Assembly: GCA_900554345.1 (NCBI GenBank)
Contig: USHH01000018.1
Span: forward strand, 1 to 18,021
DNA from: an uncultured Bacteroidales bacterium
Lineage (GTDB): Bacteria; Bacteroidota; Bacteroidia; Bacteroidales; Muribaculaceae
Reading direction: 5' to 3'
Length of the DNA stretch: 18,021 nt
Part shown: piece after piece, positions 1 to 6,222 of the stretch
How positions within the stretch are numbered: position 1 is the first letter of the stretch
Layout: every line of letters starts with the position of its first letter
Program-made: the position numbers and the translations under genes
The notes under the pieces: model-generated
Told to the model about the DNA's origin: nothing
Databases searched by the model: none
What the model saw: only the letters and a program-made list of their open reading frames with translations

Positions 1-360
1 GCCGACACTGTGGAGAAGCCGATCGGCCGCGACTCGCTTGCAGCCGTGGCCACAATCGTTGCTTCCGACTCGGTTTCGGGCGAGATGGTGGGCACCAAGG
101 CCTCCGACCAGCCGGTCTACGACACCATTACCCACACACGCTATCTCACCACCATGGCCAAGGAGCATTACGGTAACTTCAACCTCTGGCCTTACATATA
201 TAAGGAGAACGAGAAGATCCTCGGTCATCCCGACCGTATCCGGCCCGGCACGAGGGTAGTGGTGCCTCCGCTGTCGAAATATGGTGTCGACCCGGCTAAC
301 CCGGCCCATATCCGCAAGGCGAAGCAGATGGGCACAGAGATTTATTCAAGATATAAGTAG
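1..360 (+). CDS. LysM-domain protein, C-terminal part (5' truncated)
   Basis: The frame is open from base 1 (reading A-D-T-V-E-K), so the gene starts upstream and only about 119 codons are visible; the GTG at 10 is probably not the start. The C-terminal half matches a LysM module: a segment beginning YLTTMAKEHYGNFNLWPYIY, then an asparagine-containing turn, then RIRPGTRVVVPPL, which fits the beta-alpha-alpha-beta fold that binds N-acetylglucosamine chains of peptidoglycan. The preceding region is Ala/Ser/Thr-rich and low-complexity, like a linker. In Bacteroidales such modules often sit at the end of longer proteins, including HU-like DNA-binding proteins, but the N-terminal domain is outside the window and cannot be named. 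The protein ends in a short basic tail (YSRYK). The LysM call is fairly secure; the role of the whole protein is unknown. Confidence 0.75.
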   Translation, partial: ADTVEKPIGRDSLAAVATIVASDSVSGEMVGTKASDQPVYDTITHTRYLTTMAKEHYGNFNLWPYIYKENEKILGHPDRIRPGTRVVVPPLSKYGVDPANPAHIRKAKQMGTEIYSRYK

Positions 361-383
361 CTGAAAATAAATAAAGAACATCG

Positions 384-404
384 GATGAGAAATGCGCATC
401 TTTT
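384..404 (+). terminator. Weak candidate terminator after the LysM gene
   Basis: GATG (384-387) can pair with CATC (397-400) across a 9-nt loop, followed by TTTTG. The stem is only 4 bp, so this is weak. The GCGCATCTTTTG end resembles the much better terminator at 6151-6185. Confidence 0.25.
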
Positions 405-467
405 GTAACGTAGGACGTGCACATATTTTTACTGATTAAGCCAGGGGCAATTTTTTTTCAATGGAAA

Positions 468-499
468 TTTGTAGGTTTCAGAAAAAAGTCGTAACTTTG
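468..499 (+). promoter_or_regulatory. Bacteroidetes-type promoter of tRNA-Cys
   Basis: TTTG at 468-471 and TAACTTTG at 492-499 are separated by 20 nt. This is a full match to the Bacteroidetes housekeeping sigma consensus (TTTG, 19-20 nt, TAnnTTTG). Transcription would start near 506, about 25 nt before the mature tRNA. Confidence 0.8.
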
Positions 500-529
500 C
501 AGCGCAAACGACAGAAATGCCGATTTGAT

Positions 530-600
530 GGTTCCATGTCCGAGTGGTTAGGTACCGGTCTGCAAAACCGTTTACACCAGTTCGAGTCTGGTTGGAACCT
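530..600 (+). tRNA. tRNA-Cys (anticodon GCA)
   Basis: The acceptor arms GGTTCCA (530-536) and TGGAACC (593-599) pair fully, followed by a U discriminator base at 600, the known identity base of tRNA-Cys. The anticodon loop CTGCAAA carries GCA. Its stem has four good pairs and a C/T mismatch at the outer position. The T arm is ACCAG-TTCGAGT-CTGGT and the D-loop contains GGTTAGG-like bases. CCA is not encoded. The gene stands alone between its own promoter and terminator. There is no sign that a mobile element uses it as an attachment site. Confidence 0.95.
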
Positions 601-612
601 CAAAGATTATGG

Positions 613-650
613 ACCAGTTTATTCCCTACACAGGAATAGACTGGTTTTTT
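613..650 (+). terminator. Rho-independent terminator of tRNA-Cys
   Basis: The 13-bp stem ACCAGTTTATTCC (613-625) / GGAATAGACTGGT (633-645) contains one G-U wobble and a 7-nt loop, and is followed directly by TTTTT. Confidence 0.9.
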
Positions 651-722
651 ATTTGCAACGCTCTGATTTATCTCTGATTAGTTCTCTGCCTCGATTCTTT
701 CCACCTACTTAGAACGTTATCT

Positions 723-1916
723 ATGAAAGGGTCTTTCTCACATCCTTCCGGCAAAAATGTGTACGGAATTTTCAACGACAGCTTTCCGCCGATCCTTGAT
801 GGCGTGACTCTGACGGTAGAGAACTATGTGCACTGGCTTTGCAGAAAAGGCTCCACACCCTGTGTGGTGACGCCCTGGAATCCGGTCTCGACAGAGTGCT
901 CTTATGATGTGATGCGTTTCTTCTCACTTCCTATCCGCTCCAGAAAGCCGTATAGATACGGCTATCCCAAGCTCGACCCGTTCATATGGAAGAGACTGCG
1001 GGATACGGATTTCCGCATACTGCACGCCCACTGCCCGTTCTCCTCGGGACGCCTCGCCGTCTATGTGAAGAAAAAGCAGGATGTGCCTCTGATAGGCACT
1101 TTCCATTCAAAATACCGCGATGACCTGCACCACAGTTTCAAGCTGATGCCTTGGTGCGTGCCCATCATCATGAGGCGTATACTCGCTTTCTTCAACGCTT
1201 GCGACGAGGTGTGGATTCCCCAGGCGCAGGTAGAGCAGACTGTGAGGGAATACGGCTACCGGGGAAAGCTGACTGTGATGGAAAACGGTAATGATTTCGC
1301 CGATATGGTGGCGGGGAGTCTATGGGCCTATAAGACGCACGCCAAACAGCGGCTCGGCTTCCCTGAAGACGAGCTCGCCCTCCTGTTCGTGGGGCAGCAT
1401 ATATGGGAGAAGGGGATAGCCACGATACTCGACACCCTCAGGCTTCTTGAGGGAAAGGTGAGGTTCAGAATGAATTTCATAGGCACCGGCTATGCTCTCG
1501 ACGACATCCGCACCGCCGTAGCCCGCTATGGGCTCGAAAGGAAGGTGACGTTCCTCGGCGTCATAAAGAGCCGGGAGGCGCTCAGCGACTATTATGCCGC
1601 CTCCGATCTTTTCATCTTCCCGTCGATGTACGATAACGCCCCGCTCGTAGTGAGGGAAGCCGCCGCCATGGGCACCCCCTCCATCCTTGTCGAGGGCTCG
1701 ACAGCTTCGGAAGTGGTGAGAGACGGCCGCAACGGCTTCCTTACTCCCGACTCTCCCGGAGCCATCGCCTCGCGAATAACATCCCTCGCCTCTCGGCGCG
1801 ACCTCATAGCCGCTGCAGCCGAGGGTGCCCGCGCAACGCTCGTAAGGAGCTGGAAGGATGTGGTCGACGAGGTGTATGAGAGATATCAGAAAATAATAAC
1901 CGACTATAAAAGATAA
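723..1916 (+). CDS. GT4-family glycosyltransferase (envelope glycolipid/LPS type)
   Basis: The 397-residue protein has the two-Rossmann (GT-B) architecture of retaining glycosyltransferase family 4. The N-terminal acceptor domain begins with NDSFPPILDGVT, the glycine-rich opening of this group, and carries GTFHSK at 125-130. The C-terminal nucleotide-sugar domain shows MENGND (186-191), FVGQHIWEKG ending near G231, and the E-x7-E-like donor motif as D304 to E312 within SMYDNAPLVVRE. Asp in the first position of that motif is a conservative change. It should transfer a sugar from an activated donor on the cytoplasmic face of the inner membrane; acceptor and sugar cannot be read from the sequence. 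No signal peptide is seen. It is followed 3 nt later by a UPF0104 membrane protein and then kdsB, so an envelope glycolipid role is likely. The ATG at 723 gives the normal N-terminus. No clear TAnnTTTG promoter was found between the tRNA terminator and this start. Confidence 0.88.
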   Translation: MKGSFSHPSGKNVYGIFNDSFPPILDGVTLTVENYVHWLCRKGSTPCVVTPWNPVSTECSYDVMRFFSLPIRSRKPYRYGYPKLDPFIWKRLRDTDFRILHAHCPFSSGRLAVYVKKKQDVPLIGTFHSKYRDDLHHSFKLMPWCVPIIMRRILAFFNACDEVWIPQAQVEQTVREYGYRGKLTVMENGNDFADMVAGSLWAYKTHAKQRLGFPEDELALLFVGQHIWEKGIATILDTLRLLEGKVRFRMNFIGTGYALDDIRTAVARYGLERKVTFLGVIKSREALSDYYAASDLFIFPSMYDNAPLVVREAAAMGTPSILVEGSTASEVVRDGRNGFLTPDSPGAIASRITSLASRRDLIAAAAEGARATLVRSWKDVVDEVYERYQKIITDYKR

Positions 1917-1919
1917 GAT

Positions 1920-3050
1920 ATGGCATCCAGTCGGAATAAGGCTCCGGCGTCCGGACCGGCATCCACGGGACACTATTTCTCGGCGTGGAAGATCATCCTT
2001 CCGGTGATAATCGGCCTTGCTGTCGTGGCGTTGATGTTTTATCACGATGCCCGTAAGGAGGACCTCGCCGATGTGTGGCGGTGCATCCGCTTCACCCCCT
2101 GGGCAGTCTTCTGCATCTTCCTCGCCTTCTGCTGCATGTTCGGCCGCGACTTCGGTCTCTCGTGGCGTTTCCGCGAGCTCACCGACAAGCAGCTGCGCTG
2201 GAGCCAGGCATATAAGGTAGACCTGCTATGCGAGTTCACAAGCTGCGTCACTCCCTCTGCCGTAGGGGGCAGCTCGCTCGGCATGGTGTTTCTCAACACC
2301 CAGGGCATAGAGTTCGGACGCGCCACCACGCCGATGCTGACCACCCTTTTCCTCGACGAGCTCTTTTTCGTGGTGTTCTGCCCGATAGTGGTGCTTGTGA
2401 CCCCGGCCGGCGAGATTTTCGCCTCCGGCGGCGAAGGCTTCTCCCACGGCATCGAGATCACCTTCTGGCTGGTCTATTCCTTTCTGGCGCTCTACACCTT
2501 CGTCCTCTTCACTGGCATCATCTGGAAGCCCCTCTGGATCAGGAAAGTGATTACCGTCATCTTCCGCTGGCGCATACTGAGGCGTTGGAGCGACAAGGCC
2601 GACGCCCTCGGCGAGAACATGGTGGCTACCTCGCGGGAGCTCCGCACCAAGTCGGCATCTTTCTGGATCAAGGTGTTTGGAGCCACATCGCTGAGCTGGA
2701 CATCCCGTTATCTCGTGGTCAACGCCCTCTTCCTGGCTTTTCTGCCGCATGTCGACCAGTGGATCGTGCTCGCCCGTCAGTTCGTGATCTGGGTCGTGCT
2801 CATGGTCAGCCCCACTCCCGGAGGCTCCGGCCTCAGCGAGTGGATTTTCTCCGAATACTACGGCGACCTCGTACCCTCAGCCGGACTTGTGCTTATCCTC
2901 GCCATCTTCTGGCGCCTCATATCTTATTATGTATATCTGCTGATCGGAGCCGTGATTCTGCCGTCGTGGCTCGGCAAAGCCTACACGAAGCTGCGCGGCA
3001 AAAGCTCCGGCAAAGCGGCATCAAAAGAAACAGATCATGAACAGGAATGA
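1920..3050 (+). CDS. UPF0104 / LPG-synthase-TM (MprF flippase-like) membrane protein
   Basis: The 376-residue polytopic inner-membrane protein has about eight hydrophobic helices, the first near residues 24-42. It carries two motifs typical of the MprF membrane-domain superfamily: a glycine-rich TPSAVGGSSLG segment in the first third and PTPGGSGLSEW from P298. In MprF this domain flips lysyl-phosphatidylglycerol. Here the soluble aminoacyl-transferase domain is absent, as in the many stand-alone UPF0104 proteins found beside glycosyltransferases. It probably moves or helps modify the glycolipid made by the upstream GT4; the substrate is inferred only from context. The gene starts 3 nt after the GT4 stop and overlaps kdsB by 14 bp, indicating translational coupling. 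The C-terminus is a charged cytoplasmic tail. Confidence 0.85.
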   Translation: MASSRNKAPASGPASTGHYFSAWKIILPVIIGLAVVALMFYHDARKEDLADVWRCIRFTPWAVFCIFLAFCCMFGRDFGLSWRFRELTDKQLRWSQAYKVDLLCEFTSCVTPSAVGGSSLGMVFLNTQGIEFGRATTPMLTTLFLDELFFVVFCPIVVLVTPAGEIFASGGEGFSHGIEITFWLVYSFLALYTFVLFTGIIWKPLWIRKVITVIFRWRILRRWSDKADALGENMVATSRELRTKSASFWIKVFGATSLSWTSRYLVVNALFLAFLPHVDQWIVLARQFVIWVVLMVSPTPGGSGLSEWIFSEYYGDLVPSAGLVLILAIFWRLISYYVYLLIGAVILPSWLGKAYTKLRGKSSGKAASKETDHEQE

Positions 3051-3795
3051 TTTCATAGTGATAATACCGGCGCGCTACGCATCCACGCGTTTCCCCGGTA
3101 AGCCCCTCGCCAGGATCGGCGGCGTGGAGATGATAGTCAGGGTGTGTCGCAGGGTGCAGGGCGCCGGATTCCCGCTGGCCGTGGCCACGGACGACCGCCG
3201 CATCGCCGACTGCGTCGAGAAGGCCGGATTCACGGCCGTGATGACTTCAGAAGCACACCGAAGCGGCACCGACCGCGTGATGGAGGCATACACCCGTCTG
3301 GGCTCCAAGGCGCCGGTGGTGATCAACGTGCAGGGCGACGAGCCCTTCATCGACACGGCGCAGATCGAGTCCCTCGCCGGCTGCTTCGACACTCCCGGCA
3401 CAGAAATCGCCACCCTCGTGCGCCGTTTCGACCCCGAGGCCGGATTCGACGCCCTCTTCGACCCCAACCTCGTGAAGGTAGTCTTCTCCGACAGGATGGA
3501 GGCCCTTTATTTCTCGCGAAGCATCATCCCTTATGTAAGGAAATACGAGTGGAAGGAATGGCTCTCCCATGCCGTCTTCCACACCCATGTAGGCGTCTAT
3601 GCCTACCGCGCCGACATCCTGCGCCGAGTCACGTCGCTCCCCCAGTCATCGCTTGAGCTCGCCGAGAGCCTCGAGCAGCTGCGCTGGCTCCAGGCAGGAC
3701 TCCGCATAAAGATAGCTCTTACAGAGAGCCGGACCATCGGAATCGACTCGCCGGCCGACCTTGAGGAAGCGGAGAAATATTTTTCATCGTTATAA
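3037..3795 (+). CDS. kdsB: 3-deoxy-manno-octulosonate cytidylyltransferase (CMP-Kdo synthetase)
   Basis: The protein activates Kdo with CTP to give CMP-Kdo and pyrophosphate (EC 2.7.7.38), the donor for the lipid A-core linkage. The 252 residues match the family length. The N-terminal nucleotide-binding signature PARYASTRFPGKPL spans residues 11-24. RSGTDRVMEA follows, then the metal-binding VQGDEP with D101, and near the end GIDSPADLE with D237, which corresponds to the second conserved metal Asp. HVGVYAYR and LELAESLEQLRWL are also family hallmarks. The start at 3037 overlaps the UPF0104 gene by 14 bp, so the three genes form one operon. This places the upstream GT4 and membrane protein in an LPS or outer-membrane glycolipid setting, although kdsB may only share the transcript. 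Confidence 0.96.
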   Translation: MNRNDFIVIIPARYASTRFPGKPLARIGGVEMIVRVCRRVQGAGFPLAVATDDRRIADCVEKAGFTAVMTSEAHRSGTDRVMEAYTRLGSKAPVVINVQGDEPFIDTAQIESLAGCFDTPGTEIATLVRRFDPEAGFDALFDPNLVKVVFSDRMEALYFSRSIIPYVRKYEWKEWLSHAVFHTHVGVYAYRADILRRVTSLPQSSLELAESLEQLRWLQAGLRIKIALTESRTIGIDSPADLEEAEKYFSSL

Positions 3796-3827
3796 GTTGC
3801 TGATTAGAGTAATAATTGTTAATTTTG
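3796..3827 (+). promoter_or_regulatory. Promoter of the phosphofructokinase gene
   Basis: GTTG (3796-3799) and TAATTTTG (3820-3827) are spaced 20 nt apart, a good match to the Bacteroidetes consensus with a perfect -7 box. Initiation near 3834 would leave a leader of about 97 nt before the ATG at 3931. This argues against starting the protein at the upstream ATG at 3835. Confidence 0.7.
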
Positions 3828-3930
3828 CACAAGATTGGGGCGAATGTGCCCCCGAGAGTTCAAGGCATTATTATATCGACAGGTAAAGTCTTTAGTTTCA
3901 GAAAAATATAACGCAAGGTTAAAATCCAAT

Positions 3931-5586
3931 ATGAAAAAGAGCGCACTTCAGAGAGTGAGAGCCGACTATCAGCCCAAACTTCCCAAAGCCCTTCAGGGCC
4001 CCGTGAAGCTGAAAATCGGTGAGAAAACCAATTCAGTCGCCGACCAGGAGGAGATCGAGAAGCTCTTCCCCCACACCTACGGCATGCCTATCGTGGAATT
4101 CGAGCGCGAGGAGAACCCCGTGCGCTGCGAGGAGCCGTTCAATGTCGGCATCATCCTCTCCGGCGGCCAGGCCCCCGGCGGCCACAATGTGGTCAGCGGT
4201 ATCTTCGACGGCATCAAGAAGCTCAATCCCGAAAACCGTCTTTACGGCTTCCTGATGGGCCCCGCCGGCTTCATCAATCATCAGTATATGGAGCTCACCG
4301 CCGGTTATATCAAGGAATACCGCAACACCGGCGGCTTCGACATCATCGGCTCCGGCCGCACAAAGCTCGAGACCACAGAGCAGTTTGACGCCGGCCTCCA
4401 GATTCTCGAGGAGCTCAACATCAAGGCCCTCGTGATCATCGGCGGCGACGACTCCAACACCAATGCCGCAGTGCTCGCCGAATACTATAAGAACATCGGC
4501 GCTGACGTGCAGGTGATCGGCGTGCCCAAGACCATCGACGGCGACCTCAAGAACGAGTGGATCGAGACCTCCTTCGGCTTCGACACCGCCTGCAAGGTCT
4601 ACTCCGAGGTGATCGGCAACATCCAGCGCGACTGCAACTCCGCCAAGAAATACTATCACTTCATCAAGCTCATGGGCCGCAGCGCCTCCCATATCGCGCT
4701 CGAGTGCGCGCTCGAGACCCAGCCCAACGTCTGCCTCATCTCCGAGGAGATCCAGGCAAAGCGCATGACCCTCGACAACATCGTCAGCTATCTCTGCTAC
4801 GTCATCTCCGAGCGTGCCAAGCTCGGCTGGAACTTCGGCACAGTGCTCGTGCCCGAAGGCCTCATCGAGTTCGTGCCCTCGGTCAAGAAGCTCATCCAGG
4901 AGCTCAACGACGTGCTCGTGGAGCATGCCGAGGAGATCGAGGGCCTCGAGGAGCTCGACAAGCTCCGCGCCATCCACAAGTATCTCTCGCCCGCCAACGC
5001 CGAGCTCTATAAGTCGCTTCCCAAGGAGATCGCCCTCCAGCTCTCGATGGAGCGCGACAGCCACGGCAACGTGCAGGTGTCGCTGATCGAGACCGAGAGC
5101 CTGCTCAGCCACATGGTCGCCCAGCGCCTCGAGGAGATGGCTCAGGAAGGACAGTACACCGGCAAGTTCTCTGCCCAGCATCACTTCTTCGGCTATGAGG
5201 GCCGCTGCGCCGACCCCACCAACTTCGACGCCGACTACTGCTACGCCCTCGGCTACAACGCCGCTATGCTCATCAATTCCGGCCTCACCGGCTACATGTC
5301 GAGCGTGCGCAACCTCACCGACCACACTGAGAACTGGATCGCCGGCGGCATCCCCATCACCATGATGATGAACATGGAGCGCCGCAACGGCAAGATGAAG
5401 CCAGTGATCCAGAAGGCCCTCGTCAACCTCAACGGCCGTCCCTACCTGAAATTCGCCTCGATGCGCGAGACCCTCGCCCTCAACACCCTCTACCAGTATC
5501 CCGGCCCGATTCAGTATTTCGGCCCGGCGGAAGTGTGCGACCGTCCGTCGATGACGCTCCTGCTCGAGCATAACAAGGAGATCTGA
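3931..5586 (+). CDS. pfp: Pyrophosphate-dependent 6-phosphofructokinase (long form)
   Basis: The enzyme interconverts fructose-6-phosphate plus PPi and fructose-1,6-bisphosphate plus phosphate (EC 2.7.1.90) in cytoplasmic glycolysis and gluconeogenesis. It carries SGGQAPGGHN from S77, then GGDDS at 171-175, whose second Asp is the hallmark separating PPi- from ATP-dependent enzymes. PKTIDGDL (199-206) includes the catalytic D203 and the PPi-type Lys200, and MGR starts at M248. At 551 residues it matches the long Bacteroides/plant-type form with an inserted helical region near 310-390. The frame stays open upstream to an ATG at 3835, but that lies at the expected transcription start. The chosen start MKKSALQRVRADYQPKLPKA fits the family N-terminus as I recall it. 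The gene is alone between a promoter and a terminator. Third positions are strongly G/C, as expected for high expression in this genome. Confidence 0.95.
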   Translation: MKKSALQRVRADYQPKLPKALQGPVKLKIGEKTNSVADQEEIEKLFPHTYGMPIVEFEREENPVRCEEPFNVGIILSGGQAPGGHNVVSGIFDGIKKLNPENRLYGFLMGPAGFINHQYMELTAGYIKEYRNTGGFDIIGSGRTKLETTEQFDAGLQILEELNIKALVIIGGDDSNTNAAVLAEYYKNIGADVQVIGVPKTIDGDLKNEWIETSFGFDTACKVYSEVIGNIQRDCNSAKKYYHFIKLMGRSASHIALECALETQPNVCLISEEIQAKRMTLDNIVSYLCYVISERAKLGWNFGTVLVPEGLIEFVPSVKKLIQELNDVLVEHAEEIEGLEELDKLRAIHKYLSPANAELYKSLPKEIALQLSMERDSHGNVQVSLIETESLLSHMVAQRLEEMAQEGQYTGKFSAQHHFFGYEGRCADPTNFDADYCYALGYNAAMLINSGLTGYMSSVRNLTDHTENWIAGGIPITMMMNMERRNGKMKPVIQKALVNLNGRPYLKFASMRETLALNTLYQYPGPIQYFGPAEVCDRPSMTLLLEHNKEI

Positions 5587-5622
5587 TGACCCGCCGCGCC
5601 GCTCCGGCGCCCGGCGTCATCA
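5584..5622 (+). other. GC-rich hairpin starting at the pfp stop codon
   Basis: TGATGAC (5584-5590), which includes the TGA stop, pairs perfectly with GTCATCA (5616-5622). GC-rich arms inside (for example GCGCC 5596-5600 with GGCGC 5606-5610) can extend the structure. No U-tract follows, so it is not a classical terminator; it may protect the mRNA 3' end or act with the next hairpin. Confidence 0.55.
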
Positions 5623-5639
5623 CTGACCGAACATAAACC

Positions 5640-5684
5640 CAACCCCGGCTTTACATCATATAATGCCGGGGTTGATTGTTATTA
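5640..5684 (+). terminator. Terminator of the phosphofructokinase gene
   Basis: The perfect 10-bp stem CAACCCCGGC (5640-5649) / GCCGGGGTTG (5665-5674) has a 15-nt loop and is followed by a U-rich but broken tract (ATTGTTATT). Confidence 0.75.
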
Positions 5685-5712
5685 TAGATATAAACCCAAA
5701 TATTGATATCAT

Positions 5713-6123
5713 ATGAAAGTTTCCATGCTTCTTCCGGCGGCATTCGTCGCCATTATCGCTTTCACTGTCTCCTGCCGTCAGGTCTCGCGCCAGGAGGCCG
5801 ACACCAGCACCGTATATGAAGTCACCGACAATGCCCTGCTCACCACCGACGGCCTCCCCATGGTGGCCGATTTCTCTGCCGACTGGTGTCCTCCCTGCCG
5901 CAAGCTGGCGCCAGTCTTCGACTCCCTGAAGAATGTATATGCCGGCAGCATCGACTTCGTAACCTTCAACGTAGACAGCGTGGAGAATCTCGCACGCCAC
6001 TACAACATCACCGCAATCCCCACATTGCTCTTCATCGCCCCCGACGGCACTGTAGTCCACCGCATGGAGGGCTATCAGGACGCAGCCGCCATCCAGAAAG
6101 CTGTCTCCGACCACCTCGACTGA
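5713..6123 (+). CDS. Thioredoxin-fold lipoprotein
   Basis: The 136-residue protein has a type II signal peptide: a hydrophobic stretch at 5-20 and the lipobox FTVSC with Cys21 as lipid anchor. The mature part is a minimal thioredoxin fold with the redox motif W58-C-P-P-C62 and the cis-proline loop AIPT with P103. CPPC is a common active site of periplasmic Bacteroidetes thioredoxin-like proteins. It probably reduces or exchanges disulfides in the periplasm. The residues after Cys21 (RQVSRQE) are not an acidic surface-export signal, so a periplasm-facing anchor is more likely. It stands alone between two terminators, so the partner cannot be inferred. No convincing TAnnTTTG promoter was seen upstream. 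It is too short for a TlpA/ResA family member with the usual insertion. Confidence 0.9.
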   Translation: MKVSMLLPAAFVAIIAFTVSCRQVSRQEADTSTVYEVTDNALLTTDGLPMVADFSADWCPPCRKLAPVFDSLKNVYAGSIDFVTFNVDSVENLARHYNITAIPTLLFIAPDGTVVHRMEGYQDAAAIQKAVSDHLD

Positions 6124-6150
6124 CTGCAATAAATAGATGCATATACAAAG

Positions 6151-6185
6151 GATGCGCACGGCCGGTGGGCCGCGCGCATCTTTTG
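6151..6185 (+). terminator. Terminator of the thioredoxin-like gene
   Basis: GATGCGCACGGCC (6151-6163) pairs with GGCCGCGCGCATC (6168-6180) with one A/C mismatch and a 4-nt loop, followed by TTTTG. It lies between convergent genes. On the minus strand it is followed only by CTTTG, so any bidirectional function is weak. Confidence 0.85.
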
Positions 6186-6222
6186 TTCGCGCCCGGAGCG
6201 CGAGGAAGTCAATTCTTGTGGA

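Noticed and set aside
530..650. tRNA-Cys as an integration site of a mobile element
   Set aside because: Both flanks look like native sequence: there is a promoter, a terminator and no integrase, and no copy of the tRNA 3' end was noticed elsewhere in the window.
461..712. An 83-codon frame spanning the tRNA-Cys
   Set aside because: It runs through the promoter, the tRNA and the terminator, all of which are explained as RNA-gene elements.
3835..3930. N-terminal extension of the phosphofructokinase from the ATG at 3835
   Set aside because: That ATG lies at the predicted transcription start, and the family N-terminus fits the ATG at 3931.
4033..5571. A 512-codon open frame on the minus strand opposite the phosphofructokinase gene
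   Set aside because: It is antisense to a clearly identified enzyme. Its Leu/Val/Glu/Asp/Gly-biased composition is the typical shadow of a GC-rich gene, and no domain is recognisable.
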